From the NCBI GenBank assembly GCA_001725155.1, contig MEFP01000012.1, forward strand, positions 372,001 to 436,000: DNA of 64,000 bases, written 5' to 3'. Position 1 is the first letter of the stretch, and the number at the start of each line of letters is the position of its first letter. The notes under the pieces are model-generated. The model saw nothing but the letters and a program-made list of their open reading frames with translations. It was not told where the DNA came from and ran no database searches. This DNA comes from Lysobacteraceae bacterium SCN 69-320 (GTDB lineage: Bacteria > Pseudomonadota > Gammaproteobacteria > Xanthomonadales > Rhodanobacteraceae). Shown piece after piece: positions 32,518 to 40,533 of the stretch. The translations under genes and the position numbers were made by a program.

Positions 32518-33531
32518 ATGCGAGCCTATGTCTTCGATGGCCCAGGACGGCCGCTGCAAGCCCGGGAGCTGCCGCTGCCGCAGCCCGGTCCTGGCCAGAT
32601 CCGCCTTCGCGTGGCGGCTTGCGGCGTCTGCCGCACCGATCTGCATCTCATCGACGGCGAGCTGCCGAATCCGCAGCCCCACGTGGTGCCCGGGCACGAG
32701 ATCGTCGGCTACGTCGATGCGGTCGGCCCCGGCGTCGAATGCTTCGCACCGCCGCAGCGCGTCGGCGTGCCGTGGCTGCACAGCACCTGTGGAAGCTGCC
32801 TCTACTGCCGGCGCGGACAGGAGAACCTCTGCCCCGGCGCCCGCTTCACCGGCTATACCGCCGATGGCGGCTTCGCCGACTACGCAATCGCCGATGCGCG
32901 GTACTGTTTCGCGCTGCCGCCGGAGTATGGCGACGCGGCGGCGGCGCCGCTGCTGTGCGCCGGACTGATCGGCTTTCGCGCGCTGCGCATGGCCGGCGAC
33001 GCGCAGCGCATCGGCCTCTACGGCCTGGGCGCGGCCGCGCATCTGCTGGCCCAGCTCTGCCTCCAGCAGGGACGCGAGGTCTACGCATTCGTTCGTCCCG
33101 GCGACGAGGCCGCCCTCGCCTTCGGCCGGCGCCTCGGTGTGACCTGGTGCGGCTATTCCACAGAAGCGCCGCCGGCGAGCCTCGATGCAGCGCTGATCTT
33201 TGCGCCGGTCGGCGAGCTGGTGCCGATGGCGCTGCGCGCGGTCGATCGCGGCGGCACGGTCGTCTGCGGCGGCATTCACATGAGCACGATTCCTGCGTTC
33301 GACTACGCCCTGTTGTGGGGCGAACGTCAGCTGCGCAGCGTCGCCAATCTCACGCGCGCCGACGGCGTGGAATACTTCCGCACGCTGCAGCGCTACCGCG
33401 TGACGCCGACAGTGACGAGCTATCCGCTGGAGCAGGCCGAGCGCGCGCTGCAGGATCTGCGCGAAGGCCGCCTGAACGGCGCTGCGGTATTGCTGACACA
33501 AGCCTCCGGCGCGCTCACTCCGCCTTGCTGA
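32518..33531 (+). CDS. Zinc-dependent alcohol dehydrogenase
   Basis: This 337-residue medium-chain dehydrogenase has catalytic-zinc ligands in ACGVCRTDLH and PGHEIVG. The four-Cys structural-zinc loop is CGSCLYCRRGQENLC. The cofactor-binding region has IGLYGLGAAAHLLAQLC (G-x-G-x-x-A). The short length and the segment FTGYTADGGFADY place it near AdhP-like or 'zinc-binding alcohol dehydrogenase family' enzymes that reduce aldehydes in fermentation. The ATG has GGAGA upstream. Its last 17 bases overlap the convergent AI-2E-family gene. It shares an FNR-type box with the divergent USP, suggesting fermentative NADH disposal at low oxygen. Confidence 0.87.
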   Translation: MRAYVFDGPGRPLQARELPLPQPGPGQIRLRVAACGVCRTDLHLIDGELPNPQPHVVPGHEIVGYVDAVGPGVECFAPPQRVGVPWLHSTCGSCLYCRRGQENLCPGARFTGYTADGGFADYAIADARYCFALPPEYGDAAAAPLLCAGLIGFRALRMAGDAQRIGLYGLGAAAHLLAQLCLQQGREVYAFVRPGDEAALAFGRRLGVTWCGYSTEAPPASLDAALIFAPVGELVPMALRAVDRGGTVVCGGIHMSTIPAFDYALLWGERQLRSVANLTRADGVEYFRTLQRYRVTPTVTSYPLEQAERALQDLREGRLNGAAVLLTQASGALTPPC

Positions 33532-34600
33532 GCGCCGGCGCGGCGGCCGGTTCGCGCTGGGCGACGGTCCTGACCACCGCCGCCGCAACCGCGAGCAGCG
33601 CCGGACCGATGAAGATACCCGCGACGCCGAACGCGATGACGCCGCCGAACACGCCGATCAGGGTCAGCACGAACCGCAGGTGACTGGTGCGGGCGATCAG
33701 CAGCGGCTTGACCAGGTTGTCCACGGCGCTGATGCCGAGCAGGCCGTACAGGCCCATGAAGACCGCCCAGCCGACCTCGCCGCGCTGCACCAGCCAGATC
33801 GTCGCGCCGCCCCAGACCAGCGGCGGCCCAATCGGCAGCAGCGACAGCACGAACGTCGCCGCGCCGAGCAGCAGCGGATGCGGCACGCCGGCGATCGCGA
33901 AGCCGAGGATCGCGACGAGGGCCTGCGCCGTCGCCGTGCCGACCACGCCGACCAGTACGCCGACCAGCGCGCGGCGCGCGACGTCGAGCAGTTCCACCGC
34001 GAAACTCCCGCCGGCCCGTTCGACGAAGCGCACGAGCGCCCCGGCCAGCCATTCGCCGTCGCGGAACAGCGCGAACAGCAACAGCGCGCCAAGCACGAGC
34101 TGGCCGAGGCCGTTGCCGATGCGCTTGCCGACCGCGAGCAGCCAGCCGCGCGCCGGCGCGGCCCAGGACGCGACCCAGTCGGCGACGCCGCCGCCGGCCG
34201 CCGTTGACGTCCACAGCTCGCCGAGGTAGCTGCCGATCCACGGCAGGCGGCCCACCCAGTCCGGCGGGCCGCGACGGCCGGCTTCGGCAGCCGCGTCGAG
34301 CCAGGCCAGGCCGGCACGCAGGGCTTCGTCGAGCGAGACGATCAGCAGCACGACCGGCGCGATCACGAGCAGGCTGGCGAGCAGGCAGGTCACCAGACTC
34401 GCCAGGCCCGAACGGCCGCCCAGACGCGCCAGCACCCGGCTGTGCAACGGCCACAGCGAAACGGCGATCGCCAGTGCGAACAGAAGCGCCGGCACGAACG
34501 GGCTGACCACCCGCCAGCAGCCGTAGCCGACGGCGAGTATCAGGATGTAGCGGACGATGCGGTAAGCCTCGCCGGCCGGCGAAAGATTTTCCCTGTTCAC
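33515..34600 (-). CDS. AI-2E-family (TqsA/PerM-like) transporter
   Basis: The 361-residue membrane protein starts at a GTG with AGGAGG upstream. It has about seven to eight hydrophobic segments. The family signature region VLSLLPIGPPLVWGGATIWLV and GISAVDNLVKPLLIARTSHLRFVLTLIGVFGG near residues 245-325 is clear. Members export autoinducer-2 or act as Na+/H+ antiporters or permeases; the substrate here is unknown. It lies 42 bases behind the second Hsp20 gene on the same strand, hence probably in its FNR-type unit. Confidence 0.85.
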   Translation of the reverse strand: MNRENLSPAGEAYRIVRYILILAVGYGCWRVVSPFVPALLFALAIAVSLWPLHSRVLARLGGRSGLASLVTCLLASLLVIAPVVLLIVSLDEALRAGLAWLDAAAEAGRRGPPDWVGRLPWIGSYLGELWTSTAAGGGVADWVASWAAPARGWLLAVGKRIGNGLGQLVLGALLLFALFRDGEWLAGALVRFVERAGGSFAVELLDVARRALVGVLVGVVGTATAQALVAILGFAIAGVPHPLLLGAATFVLSLLPIGPPLVWGGATIWLVQRGEVGWAVFMGLYGLLGISAVDNLVKPLLIARTSHLRFVLTLIGVFGGVIAFGVAGIFIGPALLAVAAAVVRTVAQREPAAAPALSKAE

Positions 34601-34642
34601 CGATGGCCTCCTGCCGGGACCGGCATGCACCACGCCAGCGGG

Positions 34643-35083
34643 TCAGCTTACGCTGATCCGCCGCGCGCTGCCGTCGGCCTTCTTGGGCAGGGTCAGATTC
34701 AGCACACCGCCGTCGTACTGGGCGCTCGCCGCCGCCGCGTCGACGTCGCCGGGCAGACTGAAGGAGCGAAATACGCGGCCGTAGCTGCGCTCGGTATAGA
34801 TTTCCTTTTCGCCTTCCTTGCGGCTGCTCTCGCGCTTGATCTCCGCGGCGATCGACACCCGGTTGCGATCGAGGGAAATCTCGATGTCCTGCTTGTTGAC
34901 GCCCGGAAGGTCGGCCTTCACGTGGTAGCTCTTGTCGTCTTCGGACACGTCGATGCGCAAGTCGGGAGTCAGATCGGCCTCGCGCCAGGGGCGGGCCAAC
35001 GTACGGAACAGCTCGTCGACATTGGCGAGAGGATCGAACTGGCCGGCGGATTTGAACGGATTCCAGCGAGACAGTGAGTTCAT
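34643..35083 (-). CDS. Hsp20-family small heat shock protein (second copy)
   Basis: This 146-residue protein has the alpha-crystallin domain (LRIDVSEDDKSYHVKADLPG, RSYGRVFRSFSLP, GGVLNLTLPKK) and the C-terminal R-I-S-V motif. It is a clear paralogue of the Hsp20 at 19759, sharing WNPFK at the N terminus and the same overall length. They differ in charge between residues 20 and 40 and probably form separate or mixed oligomers. An FNR-type box with exact consensus is centred 102.5 bases upstream. It heads a unit with the AI-2E-family transporter. Confidence 0.9.
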   Translation of the reverse strand: MNSLSRWNPFKSAGQFDPLANVDELFRTLARPWREADLTPDLRIDVSEDDKSYHVKADLPGVNKQDIEISLDRNRVSIAAEIKRESSRKEGEKEIYTERSYGRVFRSFSLPGDVDAAAASAQYDGGVLNLTLPKKADGSARRISVS

Positions 35084-35178
35084 GGGGAGCCTCCAGAGCA
35101 GACATGCGTCGGATGACGCGTCCCCGCCGCGGCTGCGGCGGACCGATCCCATGCTGCACCCCGGCGCGTTAGAACGAG

Positions 35179-35192
35179 TTGATGCCGATCAA
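35179..35192 (-). promoter_or_regulatory. FNR/ANR-type box TTGATGCCGATCAA (second Hsp20)
   Basis: Exact consensus half-sites and the same spacer as the boxes at 27797 and 31790. It is the last such box before the polysaccharide locus. Confidence 0.75.
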
Positions 35193-35612
35193 TCCGCCGG
35201 TGCCGGCCGGGGGCCGTCAACTGCCGGGCGATGCGCGATCACCCCAGGACACGGCTGGGCACGCTGCCGCGAAACCCGCTGCGCGGCGGCCTGATCCGAC
35301 CGGCGGCGCGAAGCGCCGGACCGGCGGCCGGAAACATCATGAATCGGCAATCCGGTGACAGATGGCGCCTGGCACGGTCATCGCGGGAAGGCCACTTGTG
35401 GCGACACGGGACTTCTTTACTAAGCTATACCGGTGAAAATAATATTGTTTGCCATCTTTGAGATGTTTAACTAATCTCATCCAAACTGTGCGGTACTCAA
35501 TCAGCCCGCGGCTGCGTGCCGCGGAGCCGGCGGCGCGGCCCGTTGCGGAGCAACGGGCCGGTGTTGTCCGACGCCTTCGGGGGCAGGCACTCAGACCGTG
35601 GGGAGATGCCGA
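35193..35612. promoter_or_regulatory. Leader and promoter region of the polysaccharide locus, 420 bp
   Basis: No gene is supported. The part from about 35410 to 35485 is strikingly AT-rich for this genome. It holds a possible promoter with TTTACT at 35416-35421, an 18-base gap and TAATAT at 35440-35445. About 90 bases downstream is the strong hairpin listed next, then the WecA-like gene. I infer that the long operon starts here. Confidence 0.5.
35535..35559 (+). other. Strong hairpin in the leader of the polysaccharide operon
   Basis: The arms cggcccgttgc and gcaacgggccg pair perfectly (11 bp) around the loop gga. There is no T run behind it. It lies 54 bases before the first gene and could protect the mRNA, pause RNA polymerase or bind a protein. 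Confidence 0.6.
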
Positions 35613-36716
35613 ATGAGCTCACTCGATGCGGGGTACGCGATCGCTGCGGCCGTGACGACGGCGCTGGCCTGTCTCGTGCTGATGCCGCTGGCCTGGCGCT
35701 GCGGTCTGCTCGATATTCCGAGCGGTCGCCACGACCATGCCAGCCCTACCCCGCTCGTCGGCGGACTCGGCATCTTCGGCGGCGTGCTCGCGACGGCGCT
35801 GCTGCGCGGTGAACTTGATCCGGGCTTCGTCGCCTACCTCGGCGCCGCGGCGCTGCTCGTCGTCGTCGGCGTCGTCGACGACCGTCTCGATCTGTCCTGG
35901 CGGCTGCGCATCGTGCTGCAGGCCTGCGCCGGTCTGATCCTCGCCGTCGGCGGTGTACATGCGGCCAGCGTCGGTCACCTGCTGACATTCGGCGTCTGGG
36001 CCGTGCCGTTCAGCATGCTCGCGACGGTCGGCACGATCAACGCCGTCAACATGATCGACGGCAGCGACGGTCTGGCCGGCAGCCTCGTGCTGATCGCGCT
36101 CGGTTTCTTCGTGCTGGTCGCGCTCGGTGCCGGCGATGCGGCGCTGGCCGGCGACCTGCTGCTGATCGCCGGCGCGGTCGGCGGCTTTCTCGTGTTCAAC
36201 CTGCGCCGTCCGGGCCAGCCGACCGCGCGCCTGTTCCTCGGCAACAGCGGCAGCGCGCTGCTCGGCCTGACCGTGGTCTGGGCCGCCTTCAGCCTCGCGC
36301 GGATTCCCGGCAACGCCGCCGCCGGCATCGTCGCGCCGTGGCTCGTCGCGCTGCCGCTGCTGGACTGTGTCGTCGTCATGACGCGCCGCCTGCTGGCCGG
36401 CCGCTCGCCGTTCAGTGCCGACCGCAATCATCTGCATCACCTGCTGCGCGACGCCGGCCATACGCCGCAGCAGATCGTGCGGCTGTGCGCGTTCGCAGCA
36501 CTGGCCGCCGGCGCCGCCGCGCTGGCCTGGCTGCATCACACGGGCGCGGAACTCGTGCTCGTGCTGGCCTTCTTCGTCGTGCTGCTGCTGCACTACCTCG
36601 CAACGCGGCGGCGCGAACGCGCCGTGGCCTGGCTGCGCCGGCGCGTGCCGAGGACGACGACGGCCGAAGCCGGCTATCCGCTACCCGACCAGCGCCTGCC
36701 GCTGCGACGCCGCTGA
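35613..36716 (+). CDS. WecA/MraY-family undecaprenyl-phosphate sugar-1-phosphate transferase
   Basis: The 367-residue protein has about ten membrane helices and the motifs of polyprenyl-phosphate N-acetylhexosamine-1-phosphate transferases. These are the Asp pair in VGVVDDRLDLSWR, NAVNMIDGSDGLAGS near residues 145-160 and the His-rich RNHLHHLLRDAG loop near 275 that contacts the nucleotide sugar. It loads the first sugar phosphate on undecaprenyl phosphate and so starts repeat-unit synthesis. The ATG is preceded by GGGGAG. It is the first gene of the polysaccharide operon, one base before the phosphatase gene. Confidence 0.9.
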   Translation: MSSLDAGYAIAAAVTTALACLVLMPLAWRCGLLDIPSGRHDHASPTPLVGGLGIFGGVLATALLRGELDPGFVAYLGAAALLVVVGVVDDRLDLSWRLRIVLQACAGLILAVGGVHAASVGHLLTFGVWAVPFSMLATVGTINAVNMIDGSDGLAGSLVLIALGFFVLVALGAGDAALAGDLLLIAGAVGGFLVFNLRRPGQPTARLFLGNSGSALLGLTVVWAAFSLARIPGNAAAGIVAPWLVALPLLDCVVVMTRRLLAGRSPFSADRNHLHHLLRDAGHTPQQIVRLCAFAALAAGAAALAWLHHTGAELVLVLAFFVVLLLHYLATRRRERAVAWLRRRVPRTTTAEAGYPLPDQRLPLRRR

Positions 36717-36717
36717 G

Positions 36718-37515
36718 ATGATCGACCTGCACTGCCATCTGCTGCCCGGCATCGACGACGGCGCCGCCGATCTGGCCACCGCGCTGGCCATGGCGCGCGC
36801 CGCCGTGGCCGACGGCGTGCATGTGATCGCCTGCACGCCGCACATCTACCCCGGGCTCTACGACAACGACAGCGACGGCATACGCCGCGCCGTCGCGCAG
36901 CTGGCCGCGCAGCTCCAGCGCCGGCAGATACCGCTGCAGCTCGTGATCGGCGCCGACGTGCACCTCGCCCCGGACCTGCCCGAGCGCCTGCACGCCGGCA
37001 AGGCCCCGACCCTGCACGGCTCGCGCTACCTGCTGCTGGAGCCGCCGCACCACGCCATGCCGCCGCGCTTTGAGAGCGCCGTGTTCGAACTGGCGACGCT
37101 GGGCTATGTACCGGTCATCACCCATCCGGAGCGGCTGACCTGGATCGAAGGCCATTACGACGTGTTCCGCCGCCTGACCGAACGCGGCGTCTGGATGCAG
37201 CTGACCGCCGGCGCGCTTGCCGGCCGCTTCGGCCGCCGCCCGCGCTACTGGGGCGAGCGCCTGCTCGACGAAGGCTGCGCTCATCTGCTGGCGACCGACG
37301 CGCACGACAACGGCGAGCGTGCCCCGCGCCTGGCCGAGGGCCGCGACGCGGCCGCGCGCCGCGTCGGGGATGCGGAGGCGCAGCGCCTCGTGCTGGAACG
37401 GCCGCAGGCCATTCTGCGCAATCTCGATCCGGCCCTGGCCGCGCTGCCGACGGCAGCAGCGCAGCCGCGGACCGGCACCTGGCGACGCGTACAGGAGCTT
37501 TTCGCATGGCAGTGA
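36718..37515 (+). CDS. PHP-type tyrosine-protein phosphatase (CpsB/Wzb functional type)
   Basis: The 265-residue protein shows the PHP motifs of the CpsB/YwqE group: DLHCHLLPGIDDG (3-15), TPHIYPGLY, PVITHPERL near 140 and LLATDAHDNG near 195. These bind a metal cluster that dephosphorylates tyrosine residues of the Wzc kinase, which is encoded two genes downstream. Together they cycle Wzc phosphorylation to control chain length and export. Its 3' end overlaps the lipoprotein gene by 10 bases. Confidence 0.88.
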   Translation: MIDLHCHLLPGIDDGAADLATALAMARAAVADGVHVIACTPHIYPGLYDNDSDGIRRAVAQLAAQLQRRQIPLQLVIGADVHLAPDLPERLHAGKAPTLHGSRYLLLEPPHHAMPPRFESAVFELATLGYVPVITHPERLTWIEGHYDVFRRLTERGVWMQLTAGALAGRFGRRPRYWGERLLDEGCAHLLATDAHDNGERAPRLAEGRDAAARRVGDAEAQRLVLERPQAILRNLDPALAALPTAAAQPRTGTWRRVQELFAWQ

Positions 37516-38243
37516 TTTCCGGCCGTCTGCGCCGATTCGGCGGCTTCGTCGTGCTGCTCGCCGCGCTGCTGCCGGCCGGCTGCGCCGCGCCGAACGTGCG
37601 GCCGCACGACGCCCGCCCGGTCGCCGACGGCAAGACCAGCAAGCTGCCGCCGCCCGACGTGATCACCGACGCCGGCGAGTACAAGGCCCAGTCCGAATAC
37701 CGCATCGGCCCGAACGATCTGATCGAGATCAGCGTATTCCAGGTCGCCGAACTCGGCCGCGCCGTGCGCGTGAACACGCAGGGGCAGATCTCGCTGCCGC
37801 TGATCGGCACCCTGCAGGCCGGCGGCCGCACCGTGGCCGAACTGGAGACCGAGATCGCCACGCGCCTGCGCGAGGGCTACATCCAGGATCCGCAGGTCAC
37901 GATCTTCATCAAGGAATTCACGAGCCAGCGCGTGACCGTGGAAGGCGCCGTGCGCAAGCCCGGCATCTATGCGCTGACCGGGCGCACTTCGCTGCTGCAG
38001 GCGCTGGCGATGTCCGAAGGCCTGGACCAGCTGGCCAATCCGCAGGGCGTGGTGGTGTTCCGCACGATAGAGGGACGCAAGATGGTTGCCGTGTTCGACA
38101 TCGCCGCGATCCGCGCGGGCCGCAACGAAGACCCGCAGATCTACGGCGACGACATCGTCGTGGTCGACCAGTCGGGGCCGCGCACGGCGCTGCGCCGCTT
38201 CATCGAGTCGATTCCCGTGTTCGCCCTGTTCCGTCCGTTCTGA
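37506..38243 (+). CDS. Wza-type polysaccharide export lipoprotein
   Basis: The 245-residue protein has a lipoprotein signal with the lipobox LPAGC (Cys26). It then has the Poly_export domain (YRIGPNDLIEISVFQVAELG through QDPQVTIFIKEF) and one SLBB domain (RVTVEGAVRKPGIYALTGRTSLLQALAMSEGL). It should form the outer-membrane export ring for the polymer. It is shorter than E. coli Wza, with only one SLBB domain, as in many XrtA-type or GumB-like systems. The next gene encodes its partner Wzc. Confidence 0.9.
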   Translation: MAVISGRLRRFGGFVVLLAALLPAGCAAPNVRPHDARPVADGKTSKLPPPDVITDAGEYKAQSEYRIGPNDLIEISVFQVAELGRAVRVNTQGQISLPLIGTLQAGGRTVAELETEIATRLREGYIQDPQVTIFIKEFTSQRVTVEGAVRKPGIYALTGRTSLLQALAMSEGLDQLANPQGVVVFRTIEGRKMVAVFDIAAIRAGRNEDPQIYGDDIVVVDQSGPRTALRRFIESIPVFALFRPF

Positions 38244-38265
38244 TGCGCCGTCTCGGGAGATCGCC

Positions 38266-40533
38266 ATGAACCGATCACTCGCTCCGGGCCACCGCGCCCC
38301 GCTGCCGCGGCGCCGCGATGCGGCTCTGCAGCCCGCGGCCGTTCCGCAGCTGCCGGCGGCGGCCATCGCTGCTGCCGACGGCGGCGACGAGGAACGCCTG
38401 AACCTGCTGGGCTACTGGCAGATCCTGCTCAAGCGCAAATGGCTGCTGCTGTCGGTGCTGGCCTCGGTGCTCAGCGTCGTGCTCGTGAAGACCCTGCTGA
38501 CGCCGCCGGTATTCCGCGCCAGCGCGACGCTGCAGATCGACCAGGACACGATCAAGATCGTGCAGAGCGAAGGCGTCGCGCCGGCCGAAGGCGTAGGCGA
38601 CCGCGACTACTACCAGACCCAGTACGAACTGCTGCGCAGCCGCTCGCTGGCCGAACGCGTCGCCGCCGGCATGGGCGCCGGGCAGATCCGCCTGGCCGCC
38701 GCCGCTCAGCGTGCGCCTGGGCTCTGGGCGCGGCTGGCCGGCGAAACCGCGGTCACGGCCGACGCCGCCGAAGAGGCCGAGCCGCCCGAGCCCAGCCGCG
38801 ACGACCTCGCCAGCTACGTCCAGCGCCATCTGTCGGTGGAACCGGTACGCAACTCGCGTCTCGTGCGCATCCAGTTCGACAGCCTCGATCCGGGCTTCTC
38901 CGCGACCATGGCCAATGCGATCGCCGACGCCTTCATCGCGACGCACATCGACCGGCGCTTCGACGCGTCGGCCTATGCGAAGAACTATCTCGAGGAGCGT
39001 CTGCAGCAGCTCAAGCTCAAGCTCGAGGATTCCGAGAAGCAGCTCGTACAGTTTGCCCAGCAGCAGGGCATCGTCAGCATCGACCAGCAGCAGTCGCCGG
39101 CGGCGCAGGAACTGCAGAGCATCAACGCAAGCCTCGCCGCGGCCCAGCAGCAGCGCATCGAGGCCGAGGCGAAATACCGCCGCAGCCAGACCACGCCGGC
39201 CGACGCGCTGCCCGAGGTACTGCTCAGCAGCATCGTCGGCCAGCTCAAGAACCGGCGCACCGAACTGCTCGGCCAGTACCAGGAGAAGCTGCAGATCTTC
39301 AAGCCCGGCTATCCGGCAATGGAACAGCTCAAGGGCCAGATCGAGGAGATCGACCGCCAGCTCGCCGGCGAGATCGGCCGCATCAAGAACGCCGTGCGCT
39401 CCGAATTCGAAGCCGCGCGCAGCGCCGAGAGCATGCTCGGCCTGCGTCTGGCCGAACTCAAGGCGCAGCTGCTCGACCTGCAGGGCCGCAGCATCCAGTA
39501 CAACATCATCAAGCGCGAGGTCGACACGAACCGCGAGCTCTACGACGGCCTGCTGCAGCGCTACAAGGAGATCGGCGTCGCCGGCGGCATCACCGCCAAC
39601 AACATTTCCGTGGTCGACCGCGCGCGCGCGCCGGCCGGCCGCTTCAGTCCGAATCTCGGCCGCAGCCTGCTGCTCGGCCTGTTCGCCGGCCTCGCCGCCG
39701 GCATCTTCCTCGCATTGCTGTTCGAGCATCTGGACGACACGATCAAGTCGCCCGAGGACGTGGAGCAGAAATTCGGCCTGGCGATACTGGGCCTGATCCC
39801 GCGCCTGCAACGCGGCTCGCCGCTGGAAGCGCTCAAGGATCCGCGCTCGCCGTTCTCCGAGTCCTACCGCTCGGTGCGCACGGCGCTGCAGTTCTCCACC
39901 GAGGCCGGCGTGCCGCGCACCCTGTTCGTGACGAGCTCGGCCCCCGGCGAGGGCAAGAGTACGACGGCGCTGACCCTGGCCCTGCACTTCGCCCAGCTCG
40001 GCAAGCGCGTGCTGCTGATCGACGCGGACCTGCGCAACCCGACCCTGCACCAGGCGCTGCGCGTACCCAATGCCGCGGGTCTCAGCAATTACCTGTCCGG
40101 CGCGAGCCGGCCGCTCAAATTCCTGCATCCGACCCAGGTCAAGAATCTCGCCTGCCTGTGCTCCGGACCGCTGCCGCCGAATCCGGCGGAGCTGCTGGCC
40201 GGCCCGCGTCTGGTCACCCTGCTGCGCCTGGCCGCGGCCTCGTTCGACCAGGTCATCATCGACGGTCCGCCGATGCTCGGCATCGCCGACGCGGCGATCC
40301 TGTCCAATCTCGCCGGCGGTACCATACTCGTGATCGAAGCCGGCTCGACGCGGCTCGGCCATGCGCGCGGCGTGCTCAAGCGGCTCAACGCGGCGCGCGC
40401 GCGCGTGCTCGGCGTGGTGCTGACCAAGCTCGATCCGCGCCACGGCGGCGCGGTCTACGGCTACGGCGGCTACAACTACTACGCCTACGGCGGACAGCCC
40501 AAGCTGGAGGCGCCGCGCGCGCGCCGGGCATGA
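38266..40533 (+). CDS. Wzc-type chain-length determinant and tyrosine autokinase
   Basis: The 755-residue protein starts with a membrane helix (KWLLLSVLASVLSVVLVKTLL) and a Wzz domain. Long periplasmic coiled coils follow (about 230-450, e.g. NYLEERLQQLKLKLEDSEKQ). The second helix and a cytoplasmic BY-kinase domain come next. The kinase has Walker A APGEGKST near 557, Walker A' VLLIDADLRNP and Walker B FDQVIIDGPPMLG. A Tyr-rich tail (YGYGGYNYYAYGG near the end) is the autophosphorylation cluster. It sets polymer length and gates export with Wza, reversed by the PHP phosphatase. It overlaps the next gene by ATGA. Confidence 0.92.
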   Translation: MNRSLAPGHRAPLPRRRDAALQPAAVPQLPAAAIAAADGGDEERLNLLGYWQILLKRKWLLLSVLASVLSVVLVKTLLTPPVFRASATLQIDQDTIKIVQSEGVAPAEGVGDRDYYQTQYELLRSRSLAERVAAGMGAGQIRLAAAAQRAPGLWARLAGETAVTADAAEEAEPPEPSRDDLASYVQRHLSVEPVRNSRLVRIQFDSLDPGFSATMANAIADAFIATHIDRRFDASAYAKNYLEERLQQLKLKLEDSEKQLVQFAQQQGIVSIDQQQSPAAQELQSINASLAAAQQQRIEAEAKYRRSQTTPADALPEVLLSSIVGQLKNRRTELLGQYQEKLQIFKPGYPAMEQLKGQIEEIDRQLAGEIGRIKNAVRSEFEAARSAESMLGLRLAELKAQLLDLQGRSIQYNIIKREVDTNRELYDGLLQRYKEIGVAGGITANNISVVDRARAPAGRFSPNLGRSLLLGLFAGLAAGIFLALLFEHLDDTIKSPEDVEQKFGLAILGLIPRLQRGSPLEALKDPRSPFSESYRSVRTALQFSTEAGVPRTLFVTSSAPGEGKSTTALTLALHFAQLGKRVLLIDADLRNPTLHQALRVPNAAGLSNYLSGASRPLKFLHPTQVKNLACLCSGPLPPNPAELLAGPRLVTLLRLAAASFDQVIIDGPPMLGIADAAILSNLAGGTILVIEAGSTRLGHARGVLKRLNAARARVLGVVLTKLDPRHGGAVYGYGGYNYYAYGGQPKLEAPRARRA

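Noticed and set aside
5683-35192. Reading the palindromes as CRP sites
   Set aside because: CRP sites are TGTGA-N6-TCACA. The sites here have TTGAY-type halves with an N4 spacer, which is the FNR/ANR/Dnr pattern.
35480-35510. Possible RfaH ops/JUMPstart element (tgcggtactc) ahead of the polysaccharide operon
   Set aside because: Only the GCGGTA core matches; the conserved GGTAG is broken, so it cannot be supported.
38275-40443. A 722-codon minus-strand frame opposite the Wzc-type gene
   Set aside because: It is a shadow of the kinase gene, with repetitive Gln/Ala/Arg composition.
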